The notes: generated from the letters alone by a model not told the origin. A DNA stretch of 33,655 nt from Chloroflexota bacterium (GCA_029782215.1 JAKOVD010000083.1:1-33655), one strand, 5' to 3'. Shown: positions 6,207 through 15,448, counted from the first letter of the stretch. Numbers and translations are program-made.

Positions 6207-7712
6207 GTGCAAAGTCCGCAACCACAGTCCTCGTCACCACAAGAGCCCCGTGTCAGCAGCGGGATGAGTCCTATGGCGATGGGCGCCATCCTGGCCATCA
6301 CACTGCTGGGGGCCTTGTTGCGCCTGTACCACTTGGGATGGGAATCATTATGGCTGGATGAGCTGTTGAGCTGGTCGATGAGCCATGGCGTCAGCCTGGC
6401 ACACAGCCTGGTTCACGGCGCCGCCACGGAGACGAACCCACCCGGCTATCAGTTGTTGCTCGTCCTGGTGGAGCGTTACCTGGGCGATACCGAGACCATG
6501 CTGCGCCTGCCTTCGGCCCTGGCGGGGATCGCCTGCATTCCCGCCCTATACGCCTTGGGACGCAGGATGTATTCTTCCTGGGTGGGCCTGGCGGCGGCGC
6601 TGCTGCTGGCAGTGTCCTGGGCGCCTATCTACTTCAGCCAGGAGGCCCGAACCTATGCGCTCGCCCTCCTGGCCACCCTGTTCACCTTGTTGCTGTGGTA
6701 CCCCCTTTTCGTGTCCCGGGTGCGCACGGTGAAATCGCCGCGTCGCTGGATGGCGTCGTATGTTGCTGCTGCTCTTGTTCTCCTGTACTTGCACTATTAT
6801 GGGATCCTGATCGTGCTCGGTCAGGCCCTGTTTGCCTTGTATCTGCACAGGCGGGGGGGGGGTGAAGACAGGCAGCGCGTGCGCAACACCTACCTGGTCG
6901 TGTTCTTGGCGTACCTCCCCTGGCTGCTGGTCGGCGTCTACCAGTACGTCCGCCTTCACAACGTCGATTGGATCACTGAGCCGCAACCCCGATTCCTCTT
7001 TGACTACTTGCGCTTCGCTTTCAACGACTACGATCCCTTTGCATGGATTGCGTTGGGGGCTCTTGTTGCTCTGGCCATCCTTGTGGTGCTGCAAAGGCGC
7101 CGGGCCGCACAGGCGGACTTTGTGCGCGAAGACGCCATCATCCTGGGGTGGTTGCTCTTCCCGCTGGTGGCAGCCTATCTTGTCTCGATCATAGGCCGTC
7201 CCCTGTTGGTTACCCGTTACCTCCTGATCGCCGTGCCCGCCATCTATCTCATCGTGGCTCGCGTTTTGGCGCTGCTGCCAGGTCCCCGCTGGGTGCGGAC
7301 TGCCGCCGTCATGGTGCTGGCTGCGGCCATCCTGCTTGATCTCACCGGACGCATGGCGTACTACACCGCACCCCACAAGACCCAGTTTCGCGAGGCTGTG
7401 GCCTATGTGGTGCAGAACGATGTCTCAAACACCGCTTCGGCCGTCATCACCATTCCCAGGGGCGCGTCCATGTACGACTACTACTTTGAGCACCAGGGCT
7501 CACGCCTGCGGTCAAACGCCAAAGGTGGGCGCAAGTCCGACATCCCGGGAGTAGAAAAGGCCCTGGCGCAGAGCCAACCTGAGCGCTTGTGGTTCATCCG
7601 CGCCGATCGCCCGGTTGACCCTGCGTTTCTTGACTACCTGCAGCGAGACTGGCAACTGGTAAGCATCAAATCATTTCTGAACGTCGACGTGTCGCTCTAC
7701 GAGCGGAGGTAG
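6207..7712 (+). CDS. GT39/PMT-type membrane glycosyltransferase
   Basis: The 501-residue protein has many hydrophobic helices through about residue 400 and a soluble C-terminal part. The first extracytoplasmic loop carries S-L-W-L-D-E-L, the acidic pair that is catalytic in PMT/ArnT-like (GT-C fold) enzymes. A later loop has F-S-Q-E-A-R-T-Y-A-L, another hallmark of this family in bacteria. It would transfer a sugar from a polyprenyl-phosphate donor to a protein or lipid outside the membrane; the acceptor is unknown. The GTG start at 6207 follows AAGGAG at 6190-6195, slightly far; ATG 6264 is an alternative. It converges with the secreted-protein gene downstream, whose Ser/Thr-rich tail could be a substrate of such enzymes, but that is speculation. 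Confidence 0.85.
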   Translation: MQSPQPQSSSPQEPRVSSGMSPMAMGAILAITLLGALLRLYHLGWESLWLDELLSWSMSHGVSLAHSLVHGAATETNPPGYQLLLVLVERYLGDTETMLRLPSALAGIACIPALYALGRRMYSSWVGLAAALLLAVSWAPIYFSQEARTYALALLATLFTLLLWYPLFVSRVRTVKSPRRWMASYVAAALVLLYLHYYGILIVLGQALFALYLHRRGGGEDRQRVRNTYLVVFLAYLPWLLVGVYQYVRLHNVDWITEPQPRFLFDYLRFAFNDYDPFAWIALGALVALAILVVLQRRRAAQADFVREDAIILGWLLFPLVAAYLVSIIGRPLLVTRYLLIAVPAIYLIVARVLALLPGPRWVRTAAVMVLAAAILLDLTGRMAYYTAPHKTQFREAVAYVVQNDVSNTASAVITIPRGASMYDYYFEHQGSRLRSNAKGGRKSDIPGVEKALAQSQPERLWFIRADRPVDPAFLDYLQRDWQLVSIKSFLNVDVSLYERR

Positions 7713-7747
7713 CGCAGAAGTTGAGTTGGGCGTGAAGCAGCCGGCGC

Positions 7748-9379
7748 TCAACGTCTGTGCAGCAGCGGCATCCAGAAGCGCCACCAGACGACCGCGGTGG
7801 CCGTGGCGGTCGGCGTGGCGGTGGCCGTCGGTGAGGGTGTTGGGGTGGGTGTGGGCGTAGCGGTGGGAGTATCGGTGGCCGTCGCCGTGTCCGTCGGGGT
7901 GACGGTGGGCGTGTCCGTCGGCGAGGGTGTAGGGGTGGGTGTAGCGGTGTCCGTGGCCGTGGCGGTGAGGGTGCTGGTCGGCGTGGGCGTGGCGGTGGCC
8001 GTGGCGGTGGGGGTGGATGTGACCGGCACGGCGTGGAAGCGGCTGGCCAGGCGAATGGTGCTGCCCTCGACGTAGGTGATGTAGTAGGCGCCGTTGGCGC
8101 CGGCGGCGATGCGGGGGTAGGTGACCGGCAGCCCTGACACGAACGGCGCCGCGTCGATGATGCCCAACGGCTGGCCATGGCCTTCCATCAGCGCGTTTGC
8201 CGCAGAGCGCCACACGAAGTAGCAGTCCCAGTCCCCACACGACACATCCACCAGGGGCGGCCTGTCCATGCCGGTCTGCAACGCTGTCCTGGCCTTGATC
8301 TCCTTCAGGCCGGCGTCAAGAACCATGTAGTAGGACGCCCAGGAGGTGGTGAGCTCGTTCCAGGCCACCACCCAGCCCGACCCGTAGGCGGCGACGCGCG
8401 GCTTGTTCGTCTTGCTGGTCCCCAGGAGGGCGGGCGCCAGCTTCTGGGGCGCCGAGATCGCCAGCGGGGCGGTGTTGGTGACAAGCGCCCCGTAGACCTC
8501 ACGGAAGCCGTCGGTCTCGACCTTGGTCCCGTTCTGCTCGCTGTCATAGACCACCAGGCAGGCGGCGGCGCTGCAGGCGACGTCGACGTGTTCCTGGTGT
8601 CCTCCGGTGGCCGTGGGCGTGAGGTGCTTGCGCTCCACGATGCCCTGGCCATCCACGGTGGCAAGGTAGATCTCCTTGGACTGCACCAGGGTGGAACCTG
8701 GCACCAGGGCCATGCGGCCGCGGTGGTCCTGCCAGGCCAACAGGAGCCGGTCGCTGTTGGGGATGGCGGCCAGCATGGGCTCCTGCTGGTTGGACCAGGG
8801 GAAGGCCGGGTCGTTGGCGGCCAGGCCCGACACGTCGAGCGTGCGGGGACCAAAGGCGCCGGACCAGCCTGCATAGGCCACGTCATTGCCCGAGGTGGTA
8901 CGGAACTCCGGCGAGCCCGTGGAAGAGGAAGCTGCCAGCACGGCATCAGGATAGGTCATCCAGGCCATACCGTAGTAGCCGGCGGCGGCGTTCCAGGCGA
9001 TCGTCCCGTAGGTTTCGTTGTCATAACGATCGGTGGACTGGTACTGCCCCCGGTTGGCGACCACCGCTTCGCCGCCGATGGCAGCGCCGTCGAGGTCGTA
9101 GCGCCGCCAGCGGATGTCCTGGTTGTTCCCCTCGAAGTCGAACTGGTCCAACTGCGCCGCCGCGGGCGCCCGCTGGTAGATGACGGCCACTTCGTCGCCC
9201 GCCACCGTTAGCTGGGGAAGGGTGGCGTAGACCGGCGACACGAGCTGGTTCCACGATGCCTGGGGGGAAGCCGCCGCGATCGCCGGGGCAGGAGCCCAAG
9301 CCGCTCCCTGCCCAATGGCCGGCAGGCCGCCGAGCAGCGCCAGGCACGCAGAGAGCAATAGCGTCAGCCTCACAGTCAT
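7748..9379 (-). CDS. Secreted protein with Pro/Thr repeats and WMPLLHRR C-terminus
   Basis: From ATG 9379 the product has about 543 residues. It starts with a signal peptide ([17 protein letters not shown]), followed by about 410 residues with recurring short beta-type units (G-E-V-A-V-I-Y, L-L-L-A-W-Q, W-V-V-A-W-N, Y-Y-I-T-Y). These suggest a beta-propeller-like fold with aspartate-rich turns. About 80 residues of TPTPT-type linker follow, then a tail [14 protein letters not shown]. The tail is nearly the same as that of the fragment at 102-590. The frame is open to another ATG at 9463, but the stretch before 9379 lacks signal-peptide features. Neither start has a clear ribosome site. No enzyme motif was recognised. 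It probably acts at the cell surface. Confidence 0.78.
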   Translation of the reverse strand: MTVRLTLLLSACLALLGGLPAIGQGAAWAPAPAIAAASPQASWNQLVSPVYATLPQLTVAGDEVAVIYQRAPAAAQLDQFDFEGNNQDIRWRRYDLDGAAIGGEAVVANRGQYQSTDRYDNETYGTIAWNAAAGYYGMAWMTYPDAVLAASSSTGSPEFRTTSGNDVAYAGWSGAFGPRTLDVSGLAANDPAFPWSNQQEPMLAAIPNSDRLLLAWQDHRGRMALVPGSTLVQSKEIYLATVDGQGIVERKHLTPTATGGHQEHVDVACSAAACLVVYDSEQNGTKVETDGFREVYGALVTNTAPLAISAPQKLAPALLGTSKTNKPRVAAYGSGWVVAWNELTTSWASYYMVLDAGLKEIKARTALQTGMDRPPLVDVSCGDWDCYFVWRSAANALMEGHGQPLGIIDAAPFVSGLPVTYPRIAAGANGAYYITYVEGSTIRLASRFHAVPVTSTPTATATATPTPTSTLTATATDTATPTPTPSPTDTPTVTPTDTATATDTPTATPTPTPTPSPTATATPTATATAVVWWRFWMPLLHRR

Positions 9380-9486
9380 GGGGGAGAATGCCTTGGGAGA
9401 ACGGGCGGGGGGTGGCCGCGAGTGGATGCCGGATGCGGGGAGCTGAAAGGCCGACAGGTGCATTATGCAACCGAACGGTCCGAGAC

Positions 9487-9519
9487 AGAAGTTCCACTTC
9501 TGAGAGAAGTGGAACTTCT
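9487..9519. repeat. 33-bp perfect palindrome between divergent genes
   Basis: AGAAGTTCCACTTCT (9487-9501) and AGAAGTGGAACTTCT (9505-9519) are perfect inverted copies with a 3-base centre. TGTTTT follows on the plus strand. It looks like an intrinsic terminator but stands between two divergent genes, where none is expected. It could be a dispersed palindromic repeat or a regulatory dyad. Confidence 0.7.
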
Positions 9520-9648
9520 TGTTTTGGGAACCTTTGGGGGCGCGGCGGCGTCATTGTAGGCAAGCGGCTGCACACCGCACCGGGATCGGCAGCCGCAGCC
9601 ACACCCGGAGAACCGTGAGGGAGCCGGGTCCCAGCGAGGAGGAGAACG

Positions 9649-12075
9649 ATGTTCACGTTGAAGTCTGGACGCGGGCTTCGGCCTGCGGGAAGAACGACTC
9701 AAGTCGTCACGATGAGGGTCGCGCGGCTTGTAGCCGCGGCCTGGATGGTCCTGGCCCTGTGCGCTGTGACGCCCGTCGCCTTTGCCCAGGGCGGCGACCA
9801 GCCGGGCATGCCGGCGATTGACATGACGCCGGCGCCGGAGCCGCCGGTCTTTTTGCCCCCCATCGGCGGCCCGATCAGCATCGAGCTGCACAGCGTGGAT
9901 GCCGTCGTTGATGGCCCCGTGGCGACGGTCAAGGTGCGGCAGGTTTTCCGCAACAAGACCGACAGCCAGGTGGAGGGGTCGTTCATCTTTCCCCTGCCGG
10001 CCGACGCCGCAGTCAGCGATTTCCAGATGACCGTGGACGGACAGGTGCTGGAAGGCAAGGTGATGAATAACGATGAGGCCCGGCGCATCTACGAGGACAT
10101 CGTGCGCCGGCAGCGTGATCCGGCCCTGCTGGAGTACCTGGGCCGCGAGCTTTTCCGGACGAACGTCTTTCCCATTCCGCCGCACGCCAGCCGCACCCTG
10201 GACTTCACCTATGCGCAGGTGCTGCCGCAGACGGGAGGGCTCTATCACTTCCGTTATCCCCTGGCCGGCCAACAGTACGGCGGCGCCCCGGTGCAGAACC
10301 TGGCGGTGCGGGTGGACCTGCAGCGCCAGCCGGGGCTGCGCACCGTCTACAGCCCCAGCCACGACGTGAGCGTGCAGCGGACCGGCGATGATAGCGCCCT
10401 GGTCGGCTACGAAGCGTCCAACGTGCGGCCGGAGGGCGATTTCGACCTCTATTTCGGCGTGTCCAGGGAGGCGATCGGGCTCAATCTGCTCAGCTACAAG
10501 CCGGCAGGCGAGGACGGGTTCTTCCTGCTGCTGGCGGCGCCCGCCGTCGACGTCAGCCCCGACGCCATCGTGCGCCGGGACGTGATCCTGGTGATGGATG
10601 TCTCCGGGTCGATGCAGGGGGCGAAGATCGAGCAGACCAAACAGGCGGCGCGCTATGTGGTCGAACACCTGAACCCGGGCGACCGTTTCAACCTGATCTC
10701 GTTCAGCACCGGCGCCAGCCCGTGGGCCGAGACCCTGCAGGCGCAGGGCCCCGACACCGTGGCAGGCGCCAAGAGATGGATCGACCGCCTGGAGGCGGAG
10801 GGCTCCACCGACATCAACCGGGCGCTGCTGGAGGCGCTGGGACAACTGCAGGCGCGCAGGGGCGCCGAGCGCAGCCGTCCCGCCTATGTTCTCTTCCTGA
10901 CCGACGGGCTGCCCACCCAGGGGGAGATCGACGCCAACCGCATCATCAAGAACGCGTTGAACAATCGCCCTGAAGAACAGAGCGTGCGCCTGTTCACCTT
11001 CGGCGTCGGCTACGATGTGGATGCGGTGCTGCTGGACAGTCTGGGCAAGGAGATGGGGGGGCGCAGTACCTACGTGAAGCCGGATGAGCGCATCGACGAG
11101 GCCGTCGGCAGCTTCTACGGTCAGGTCAGCACGCCGGTCCTGAGCGATGTGAGCATCGACATGGCGGGCGTCCGCACCGAGGACACCTATCCCTTCCCGC
11201 TGCCCGACCTCTTTGCCGGCGAGCAGTTGGTGCTGGCGGGGCGCTACCGCCAGGGGGGCGACACGGCCATCACCCTGACCGGCAGGGTGAATGGGGAGAA
11301 GCGCACCTTCACCTATGACGGAGAGCACCTGGTGCAGGCGGGGGGTGAGCCGCTGGTCGCCCGGCTGTGGGCGACGCGCAAGATCGGCAGTCTGCTGGAG
11401 CAGGTCCGCCGGCAGGGCGCCAACCCGGAGCTGGTGGATGCCATTGTCAAGCTGAGCACCGCCTACGGCATCATGACCCCGTACACGAGCTACCTGGTGC
11501 TGGAGCCCACGGCGCTGCCGGTGCTGCAAGGAGCGCCCGGCCAACCGCTGCCTACCCAGGCGCCGATGCCGGCGCAGCCGCGGGTGTCTCTTGACGCTCT
11601 GAACGCAGCGCCGGCGAGCGGCGAGGCGGCTGTGGCGGCCAGCGAGGTGCAGCAGAAGCTGCAGAGCGCAGACCGCGCGGCCGGGGGCCAGGGCGTGCGC
11701 TATGCCGGAGGCAGAACCTTTGCCCTGCAGCAGCAGCTTACCGGCGCCGGCGGGCGCACCTACGAGCTGTGGGTGGACACTGGCTACAAGGCGAACATGC
11801 CGGTTGAAACTGTCGCCTTTGGCTCGGACGCCTATTTCGACCTGGCCGCCAAACCGGACGCGGCGGCCTGGCTGGCCGTCTCACCCGAGCTGGTGGTCCT
11901 GATCGACGGCAAGGCCTATCGCGTGACCACGGCCGCTGGCGGAGCGCGGACCTCTGACGATGCGTCCCCCACGCCGGCGCCAACGGCGACGCCAACGGTC
12001 CTGACGCCCCCCGTTCCCAGCCTGTGGGACGCCGTCATGGGCTGGATCAAGGCGATGCTGGGGACGAAGCCGTGA
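9649..12075 (+). CDS. VIT and vWA domain surface protein
   Basis: The 808-residue product carries a signal peptide at about 22-48, ending near A-F-A-Q. A VIT domain (about 60-190) shows the typical V-R-Q-V-F-R-N and E-G-S-F-I-F-P-L-P segments. A von Willebrand A domain (about 310-480) has an intact metal-ion site with D-V-S-G-S-M and a later F-L-T-D-G-L-P-T. The C-terminal third is Ala/Pro/Gln-rich and ends after a short PTPAPTATPT linker without the LPLLHR motif. VIT-vWA proteins resemble the inter-alpha-trypsin inhibitor heavy chain and usually bind ligands extracellularly. GAGGAGGAG before ATG 9649 supports that start, although ATG 9712 would begin directly at the signal peptide. Confidence 0.9.
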   Translation: MFTLKSGRGLRPAGRTTQVVTMRVARLVAAAWMVLALCAVTPVAFAQGGDQPGMPAIDMTPAPEPPVFLPPIGGPISIELHSVDAVVDGPVATVKVRQVFRNKTDSQVEGSFIFPLPADAAVSDFQMTVDGQVLEGKVMNNDEARRIYEDIVRRQRDPALLEYLGRELFRTNVFPIPPHASRTLDFTYAQVLPQTGGLYHFRYPLAGQQYGGAPVQNLAVRVDLQRQPGLRTVYSPSHDVSVQRTGDDSALVGYEASNVRPEGDFDLYFGVSREAIGLNLLSYKPAGEDGFFLLLAAPAVDVSPDAIVRRDVILVMDVSGSMQGAKIEQTKQAARYVVEHLNPGDRFNLISFSTGASPWAETLQAQGPDTVAGAKRWIDRLEAEGSTDINRALLEALGQLQARRGAERSRPAYVLFLTDGLPTQGEIDANRIIKNALNNRPEEQSVRLFTFGVGYDVDAVLLDSLGKEMGGRSTYVKPDERIDEAVGSFYGQVSTPVLSDVSIDMAGVRTEDTYPFPLPDLFAGEQLVLAGRYRQGGDTAITLTGRVNGEKRTFTYDGEHLVQAGGEPLVARLWATRKIGSLLEQVRRQGANPELVDAIVKLSTAYGIMTPYTSYLVLEPTALPVLQGAPGQPLPTQAPMPAQPRVSLDALNAAPASGEAAVAASEVQQKLQSADRAAGGQGVRYAGGRTFALQQQLTGAGGRTYELWVDTGYKANMPVETVAFGSDAYFDLAAKPDAAAWLAVSPELVVLIDGKAYRVTTAAGGARTSDDASPTPAPTATPTVLTPPVPSLWDAVMGWIKAMLGTKP

Positions 12076-12090
12076 GGCGAAATTCGTAGA

Positions 12091-12207
12091 GCGTACTGCG
12101 TGCTGCGTAATGCGTGGCCTCCCTTCCAGGCCGTTACGCAGTACGCAGTACGTATCACGCAACACCACCGACTGTCCCGTCCACTGTTTTCCGTCCTCCG
12201 TCCTCCG
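12091..12207. repeat. Period-7 repeat arrays, two families
   Basis: Heptads GCGTACT, GCGTGCT, GCGTAAT, GCGTGGC run from 12091 to 12118. Their inverted partners GTTACGC, AGTACGC, AGTACGT, ATCACGC run from 12133 to 12160, so the two blocks can fold together with GGCCT/AGGCC at the tip. A second family, TTTTCCG, TCCTCCG, TCCTCCG, follows at 12187-12207. The remainder of the gap up to 12317 holds only a short hairpin, GGTGGGCG (12270-12277) with CGCCCACC (12288-12295), upstream of the ABC gene. Confidence 0.7.
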
Positions 12208-12317
12208 CAATTGGCCTCCCGGCGAGTTTGTGGCACACTAGCGCTCAGTTGTAAGCGATTTTATCGATAGGTGGGCGATGCTGGAGCCGCCCACCGCAGG
12301 AATGTGAAGGACTGGTC

Positions 12318-13154
12318 ATGATGTCACCGGCGCCCCCCACCAATCACTTTGAAGTCAGGCACCTGGCGATGTCATACCCCAAGGCCGTGGCGCTGGAGGA
12401 CGTGTCGTTCGACATCAGCTCGGGGGAAATCCACGCCATTCTGGGGGAGAACGGGGCCGGGAAGACGACGCTGATGAAGATCCTGGGCGGCCTGGTGCCG
12501 GCGGGAGATTTCCAGGGCGAGCTGCGCAAGAACGGCGAGGAGATGCACTTCCGCAACCCCAGCGATTCGATCCACCATGGCATTGCCGTTGTCCCCAGGC
12601 GTCTGAGCGTCTTCGACAAGCTGAGCGTGGCCGAGAACATCGTCGTGGGCAACTGGGAGCAGAAGAGCAGTTTCTTCGTACGCGAGTCGCAGACGGTCAA
12701 GCAGGCGCAGGCGGCGCTAGACTTCCTGCAGGTCAAGCTCGACCTGGACATTCCTGCGGGTGCGCTCAATCCTGGACAGAAGCGGGCGCTGATGATCGCC
12801 AGGGCGGTCAATGCGCACGCGCAGTTGCTGGTGCTGGACGAACCAGCGAGCTTCCTCAATTCGGCCGAGGCGATGAGCCAACTGCTGCGGATCATCCGCC
12901 AGTTGGCCAAGAACTACGTGGGCATTCTGTACCTGACGCGGCGCCCCAACGAGGTGCTGCAGATCGCCGACCGCGTGACCGTGCTGCGGGATGGCGGCGT
13001 GTCGGGGGAGAGCGTGCGCGCTGACTTCGACGAGACCAAGCTGGCGCTGGCGATGATCAGCCAGCGACCGGGCTACGACAACTACGTGGATGAGGACGAG
13101 GAACGGGAAGGGGGATTGACGGGGATCTTCCGTTCCATCTTCGGGCGCAGCTAG
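12318..13154 (+). CDS. Degenerate single-domain sugar-type ABC ATPase
   Basis: The 278-residue product aligns with the first half of RbsA/XylG-type sugar ABC proteins, which normally have two ATPase halves and about 500 residues. Walker A is intact (G43-E-N-G-A-G-K-T50), as is Walker B (L-V-L-D174-E175-P). Other essential positions differ. The Q-loop, usually H-Q-E, reads P-R-R (93-95). The signature reads L-N-P-G-Q (150-154). The H-loop histidine, usually I-S-H-R, is Arg208 (L-T-R-R). It may bind ATP but is unlikely to hydrolyse it normally. No permease or sugar-binding protein is nearby. The MFS gene starts 24 bases downstream, implying co-transcription. AAGGA precedes ATG 12318. Confidence 0.85.
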   Translation: MMSPAPPTNHFEVRHLAMSYPKAVALEDVSFDISSGEIHAILGENGAGKTTLMKILGGLVPAGDFQGELRKNGEEMHFRNPSDSIHHGIAVVPRRLSVFDKLSVAENIVVGNWEQKSSFFVRESQTVKQAQAALDFLQVKLDLDIPAGALNPGQKRALMIARAVNAHAQLLVLDEPASFLNSAEAMSQLLRIIRQLAKNYVGILYLTRRPNEVLQIADRVTVLRDGGVSGESVRADFDETKLALAMISQRPGYDNYVDEDEEREGGLTGIFRSIFGRS

Positions 13155-13178
13155 CAGGGCCTTCCGGGACGATCCATC

Positions 13179-14375
13179 GTGATCACGCGCCTTTCGAGGC
13201 CGCTGGCAGGGACCTCCCCAGCCCTGCGCGGCGGTCTGTACTACCTGGGATACTGGGGCGTCTTTGGCGTTTACGATCCCCTCATCAACGTCTACTACGC
13301 TTCACTCGGCCTCACCGGTAGCCAGATCGGCGTCCTGGCGGCGCTGGTGCCGCTGATGACGCTCTTGGTCGCCCTCCCCGTCTCGACGCTGGCGGACAGG
13401 CGGGCGACGCGTGTGCCGGCGTTGGGGCTGGCCCTGAGCGGTTTGGCGCTTGTGCTGCTGTTCCTGGGCGTGCCAAAGACCTTTGCGCTTATCCTGCCCG
13501 TGGCGGCGCTGCTCGGCGCCTTCCGCGCGCCCACGGGGCCAATCGGGGACAGCCTGGTGGTGCGTATGGCAGTCCGGCACGGTGTGGACTACGGCAGGAT
13601 GCGCCTGTGGGGGTCGCTCGGCTTTGCCGTCAGCGCCGTTTTCTTCGGCTGGCTTTGGGGCGAGGTCGGCCTGGGCTGGATGTTCGCCGGCGCGGCGCTC
13701 CTTTTCGTGCCCGTCATTGGCGTCTCGCTTTCCCTGGAGGAAGGCCCCAAGGTAGCCCGGAGGGCGCAACGTCCCCTGCGGGAGATCGTGCACGACCGCG
13801 GCCTGGTCATGCTCCTCCTGGCCACGTACCTCGCCCAGGGTGGCATGATGGTGGCTTCCTTCTTCGGCGGGGTGTATTTGATCGAGCTCGGTGGCACGGC
13901 GCTCCTCGTGGGCCTGCTCTTCGCCATCCTGGCCATCACCGAGATGCCGATGATGCGTTGGGCGCGGCCGCTGATGGAGCGTATCGGTGGGCCTCGCACC
14001 CTGGTGTTGGCCTATGCGATATCGGCCGCTGCCTTGCTCGGCTTTGCCCTGGCCCAGACACCGGGCCTGTTCCTGGCGGCGGCGGTCCTGCGCGGCTTGG
14101 GTTACGGCCTGTTCTTCGTCGCGACGGTGCGCATGCTGGACATGCGCGTGCCGCAGGAATGGGCCTCCTCTGTGCAGGCATTGATGTACGCGGGCGGTTT
14201 CGGCCTTGCCCCCCTGGTGGCCAGTCTCGTCGCCGGGGTGATCTACGACGCTGTGGGTGGGCCAGCGGTCTTCTTCGGCGCCTTCCTGATGGTTGCCATC
14301 GGCGGCCTTCTGTTGGTGGGAGCCAGCGCTGCCGGCATGCTCCGCCAGCCCCATCCGGTTCCGGGGAGGTCATAA
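13179..14375 (+). CDS. MFS transporter
   Basis: The product has 398 residues and about twelve hydrophobic segments. Y-L-G-Y-W-G-V-F-G-V-Y-D-P in helix 1 and L-A-D-R-R-A-T-R in the loop after helix 2 are typical of the MFS_1-like group that includes phenylpropionate/nucleoside:H+ symporter relatives. It would exchange or import a small solute across the cytoplasmic membrane by proton coupling; the substrate is unknown. Translation begins at GTG 13179. The stop at 14373-14375 is only 2 bases from the next start, so this carrier and the LLM enzyme downstream are almost certainly one operon. The carrier may supply the LLM substrate or export its product. Confidence 0.85.
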   Translation: MITRLSRPLAGTSPALRGGLYYLGYWGVFGVYDPLINVYYASLGLTGSQIGVLAALVPLMTLLVALPVSTLADRRATRVPALGLALSGLALVLLFLGVPKTFALILPVAALLGAFRAPTGPIGDSLVVRMAVRHGVDYGRMRLWGSLGFAVSAVFFGWLWGEVGLGWMFAGAALLFVPVIGVSLSLEEGPKVARRAQRPLREIVHDRGLVMLLLATYLAQGGMMVASFFGGVYLIELGGTALLVGLLFAILAITEMPMMRWARPLMERIGGPRTLVLAYAISAAALLGFALAQTPGLFLAAAVLRGLGYGLFFVATVRMLDMRVPQEWASSVQALMYAGGFGLAPLVASLVAGVIYDAVGGPAVFFGAFLMVAIGGLLLVGASAAGMLRQPHPVPGRS

Positions 14376-14377
14376 CC

Positions 14378-15310
14378 ATGCCGATTGACTTTGGATGGGG
14401 CGTGCCCGGCGGACTTGGGCGCATGCCCGTCCCCGCCGCCGCGTACGAGGGACACCTGCGTCGCGTCCTGGAATTGGCGCAGGGGCGGCTGCACTCGCTG
14501 TGGGTGCCCGATCACTTCATGGCGGGCCAGGCGGACGTGCCGGAAGCGATGACCACCGCGGCCTACCTGGCAGCCCTCGACCCGCGGATCGCGGTGGGCA
14601 CCATTGTGCTGGGCGAGGGCTACCGGAACCCGGCGCTCGTGGCCAAGATGGCCGCCTGGCTGCAGCATCTGAGCGGAGGCCGTTTTGTTCTGGGCCTCGG
14701 CGCCGGGTGGAAGCAGGACGAATACCAGGCCTACGGTTACGATTTCCCCCCACCTGCGGTGCGCATTGAGCAGCTGGCCGAGACCATCCGCGTTTGCCGG
14801 GCGATGTGGGACCCGGCCCAGCCGGAGGCCACATTTGTAGGCCGCCGCCACCGCATCGAAGCCGCCGTCTGCCAGCCGAAACCGGCGCCGCCGCCGCCCA
14901 TCCTTCTGGGTGGGGCGGGCGAGAAGCGGATGCTGGCGTTGGTGGCCGAAAGCGCTGACTGGTGGAACCTGGTAGGCGTCTCGGCTGAGGCCTATGCCCA
15001 CAAGCTGCACGTCCTGGAGCAGCACTGCGCCAGGGTGGGCCGCGAGCCGGCGGCGATTCGCAAGACCTGGATGGGTGACGTGAGCATTGCTGCCACGCAT
15101 GAGGAGGCAGTTGGGCTGCTGCAGAGCTATCCCAAGTGGCCCGAGGATGTGGCGCTCACCGGCACACCGGATGAGGTGGGCGCCCAACTGGCCGCCTATG
15201 TCGACCTGGGCGTCGATCTGTTCATCCTGCGCTTCGCCGACGAGCCGGCGTTGGCAGGCATGGCGCTCTTCCTGGAGGAGGTGGTGCCCCGGTTTCACCG
15301 TGCTGTCTGA
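14378..15310 (+). CDS. LLM-class flavin-dependent oxidoreductase
   Basis: The 310-residue product has the bacterial luciferase-like TIM-barrel pattern. The stretch L-W-V-P-D-H-F comes early, followed by V-L-G-E-G-Y-R-N-P-A-L-V-A-K and then S-G-G-R-F-V-L-G-L-G-A-G-W. The segment P-P-P-I-L-L-G-G-A-G and a C-terminal G-T-P-D-E-V complete it. Such enzymes use reduced FMN or F420 to oxidise or reduce small organic molecules. The G-L-G-A-G-W motif is common in F420-linked members, but the cofactor is not settled by sequence. GGGAGG at 14364-14369 fixes ATG 14378, two bases after the MFS stop. The upstream open frame in the same phase is antisense noise. A second LLM enzyme lies at 19917-20939. Confidence 0.87.
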   Translation: MPIDFGWGVPGGLGRMPVPAAAYEGHLRRVLELAQGRLHSLWVPDHFMAGQADVPEAMTTAAYLAALDPRIAVGTIVLGEGYRNPALVAKMAAWLQHLSGGRFVLGLGAGWKQDEYQAYGYDFPPPAVRIEQLAETIRVCRAMWDPAQPEATFVGRRHRIEAAVCQPKPAPPPPILLGGAGEKRMLALVAESADWWNLVGVSAEAYAHKLHVLEQHCARVGREPAAIRKTWMGDVSIAATHEEAVGLLQSYPKWPEDVALTGTPDEVGAQLAAYVDLGVDLFILRFADEPALAGMALFLEEVVPRFHRAV

Positions 15311-15379
15311 GTCGCTGCCATGGTTCCCAAGGTGGGCATCCGGTTGCCGCGGTGCAGGCCGTCTGAAGTATTTGCGTGG

Positions 15380-15408
15380 TTGACCCTCGTTTCGTTTATG
15401 GATATGCT
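15380..15408 (+). promoter_or_regulatory. Sigma70-type promoter of the lipoprotein gene
   Basis: TTGACC (15380-15385), a 17-base spacer and TATGCT (15403-15408) give a good promoter. The leader would be about 35 bases and carries AGGAGGT before ATG 15449. Confidence 0.6.
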
Positions 15409-15448
15409 TAAGTCCTTCCCCCGTTCCACTCACAGGAGGTCGTTGCAT

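Noticed and set aside
7793..8020. Simple-sequence DNA repeat as a separate element
   Set aside because: It is the coding sequence of the Pro/Thr linker of the minus-strand secreted protein.
8177..9211. 344-residue plus-strand frame
   Set aside because: It lies opposite the secreted protein with clear signal peptide and linker, and is rich in Gly/Arg/His as expected for a shadow.
9463..11544. 693-residue open frame on the minus strand
   Set aside because: It is antisense to the VIT/vWA gene, whose domains, signal peptide and ribosome site are clear. The residues show the His/Gln/Arg/Leu bias of a GC-rich antisense frame.
13607..14377. Upstream extension of the LLM frame into the MFS gene
   Set aside because: The MFS gene occupies this DNA in another frame. 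The LLM homology and the GGGAGG site place the start at 14378.
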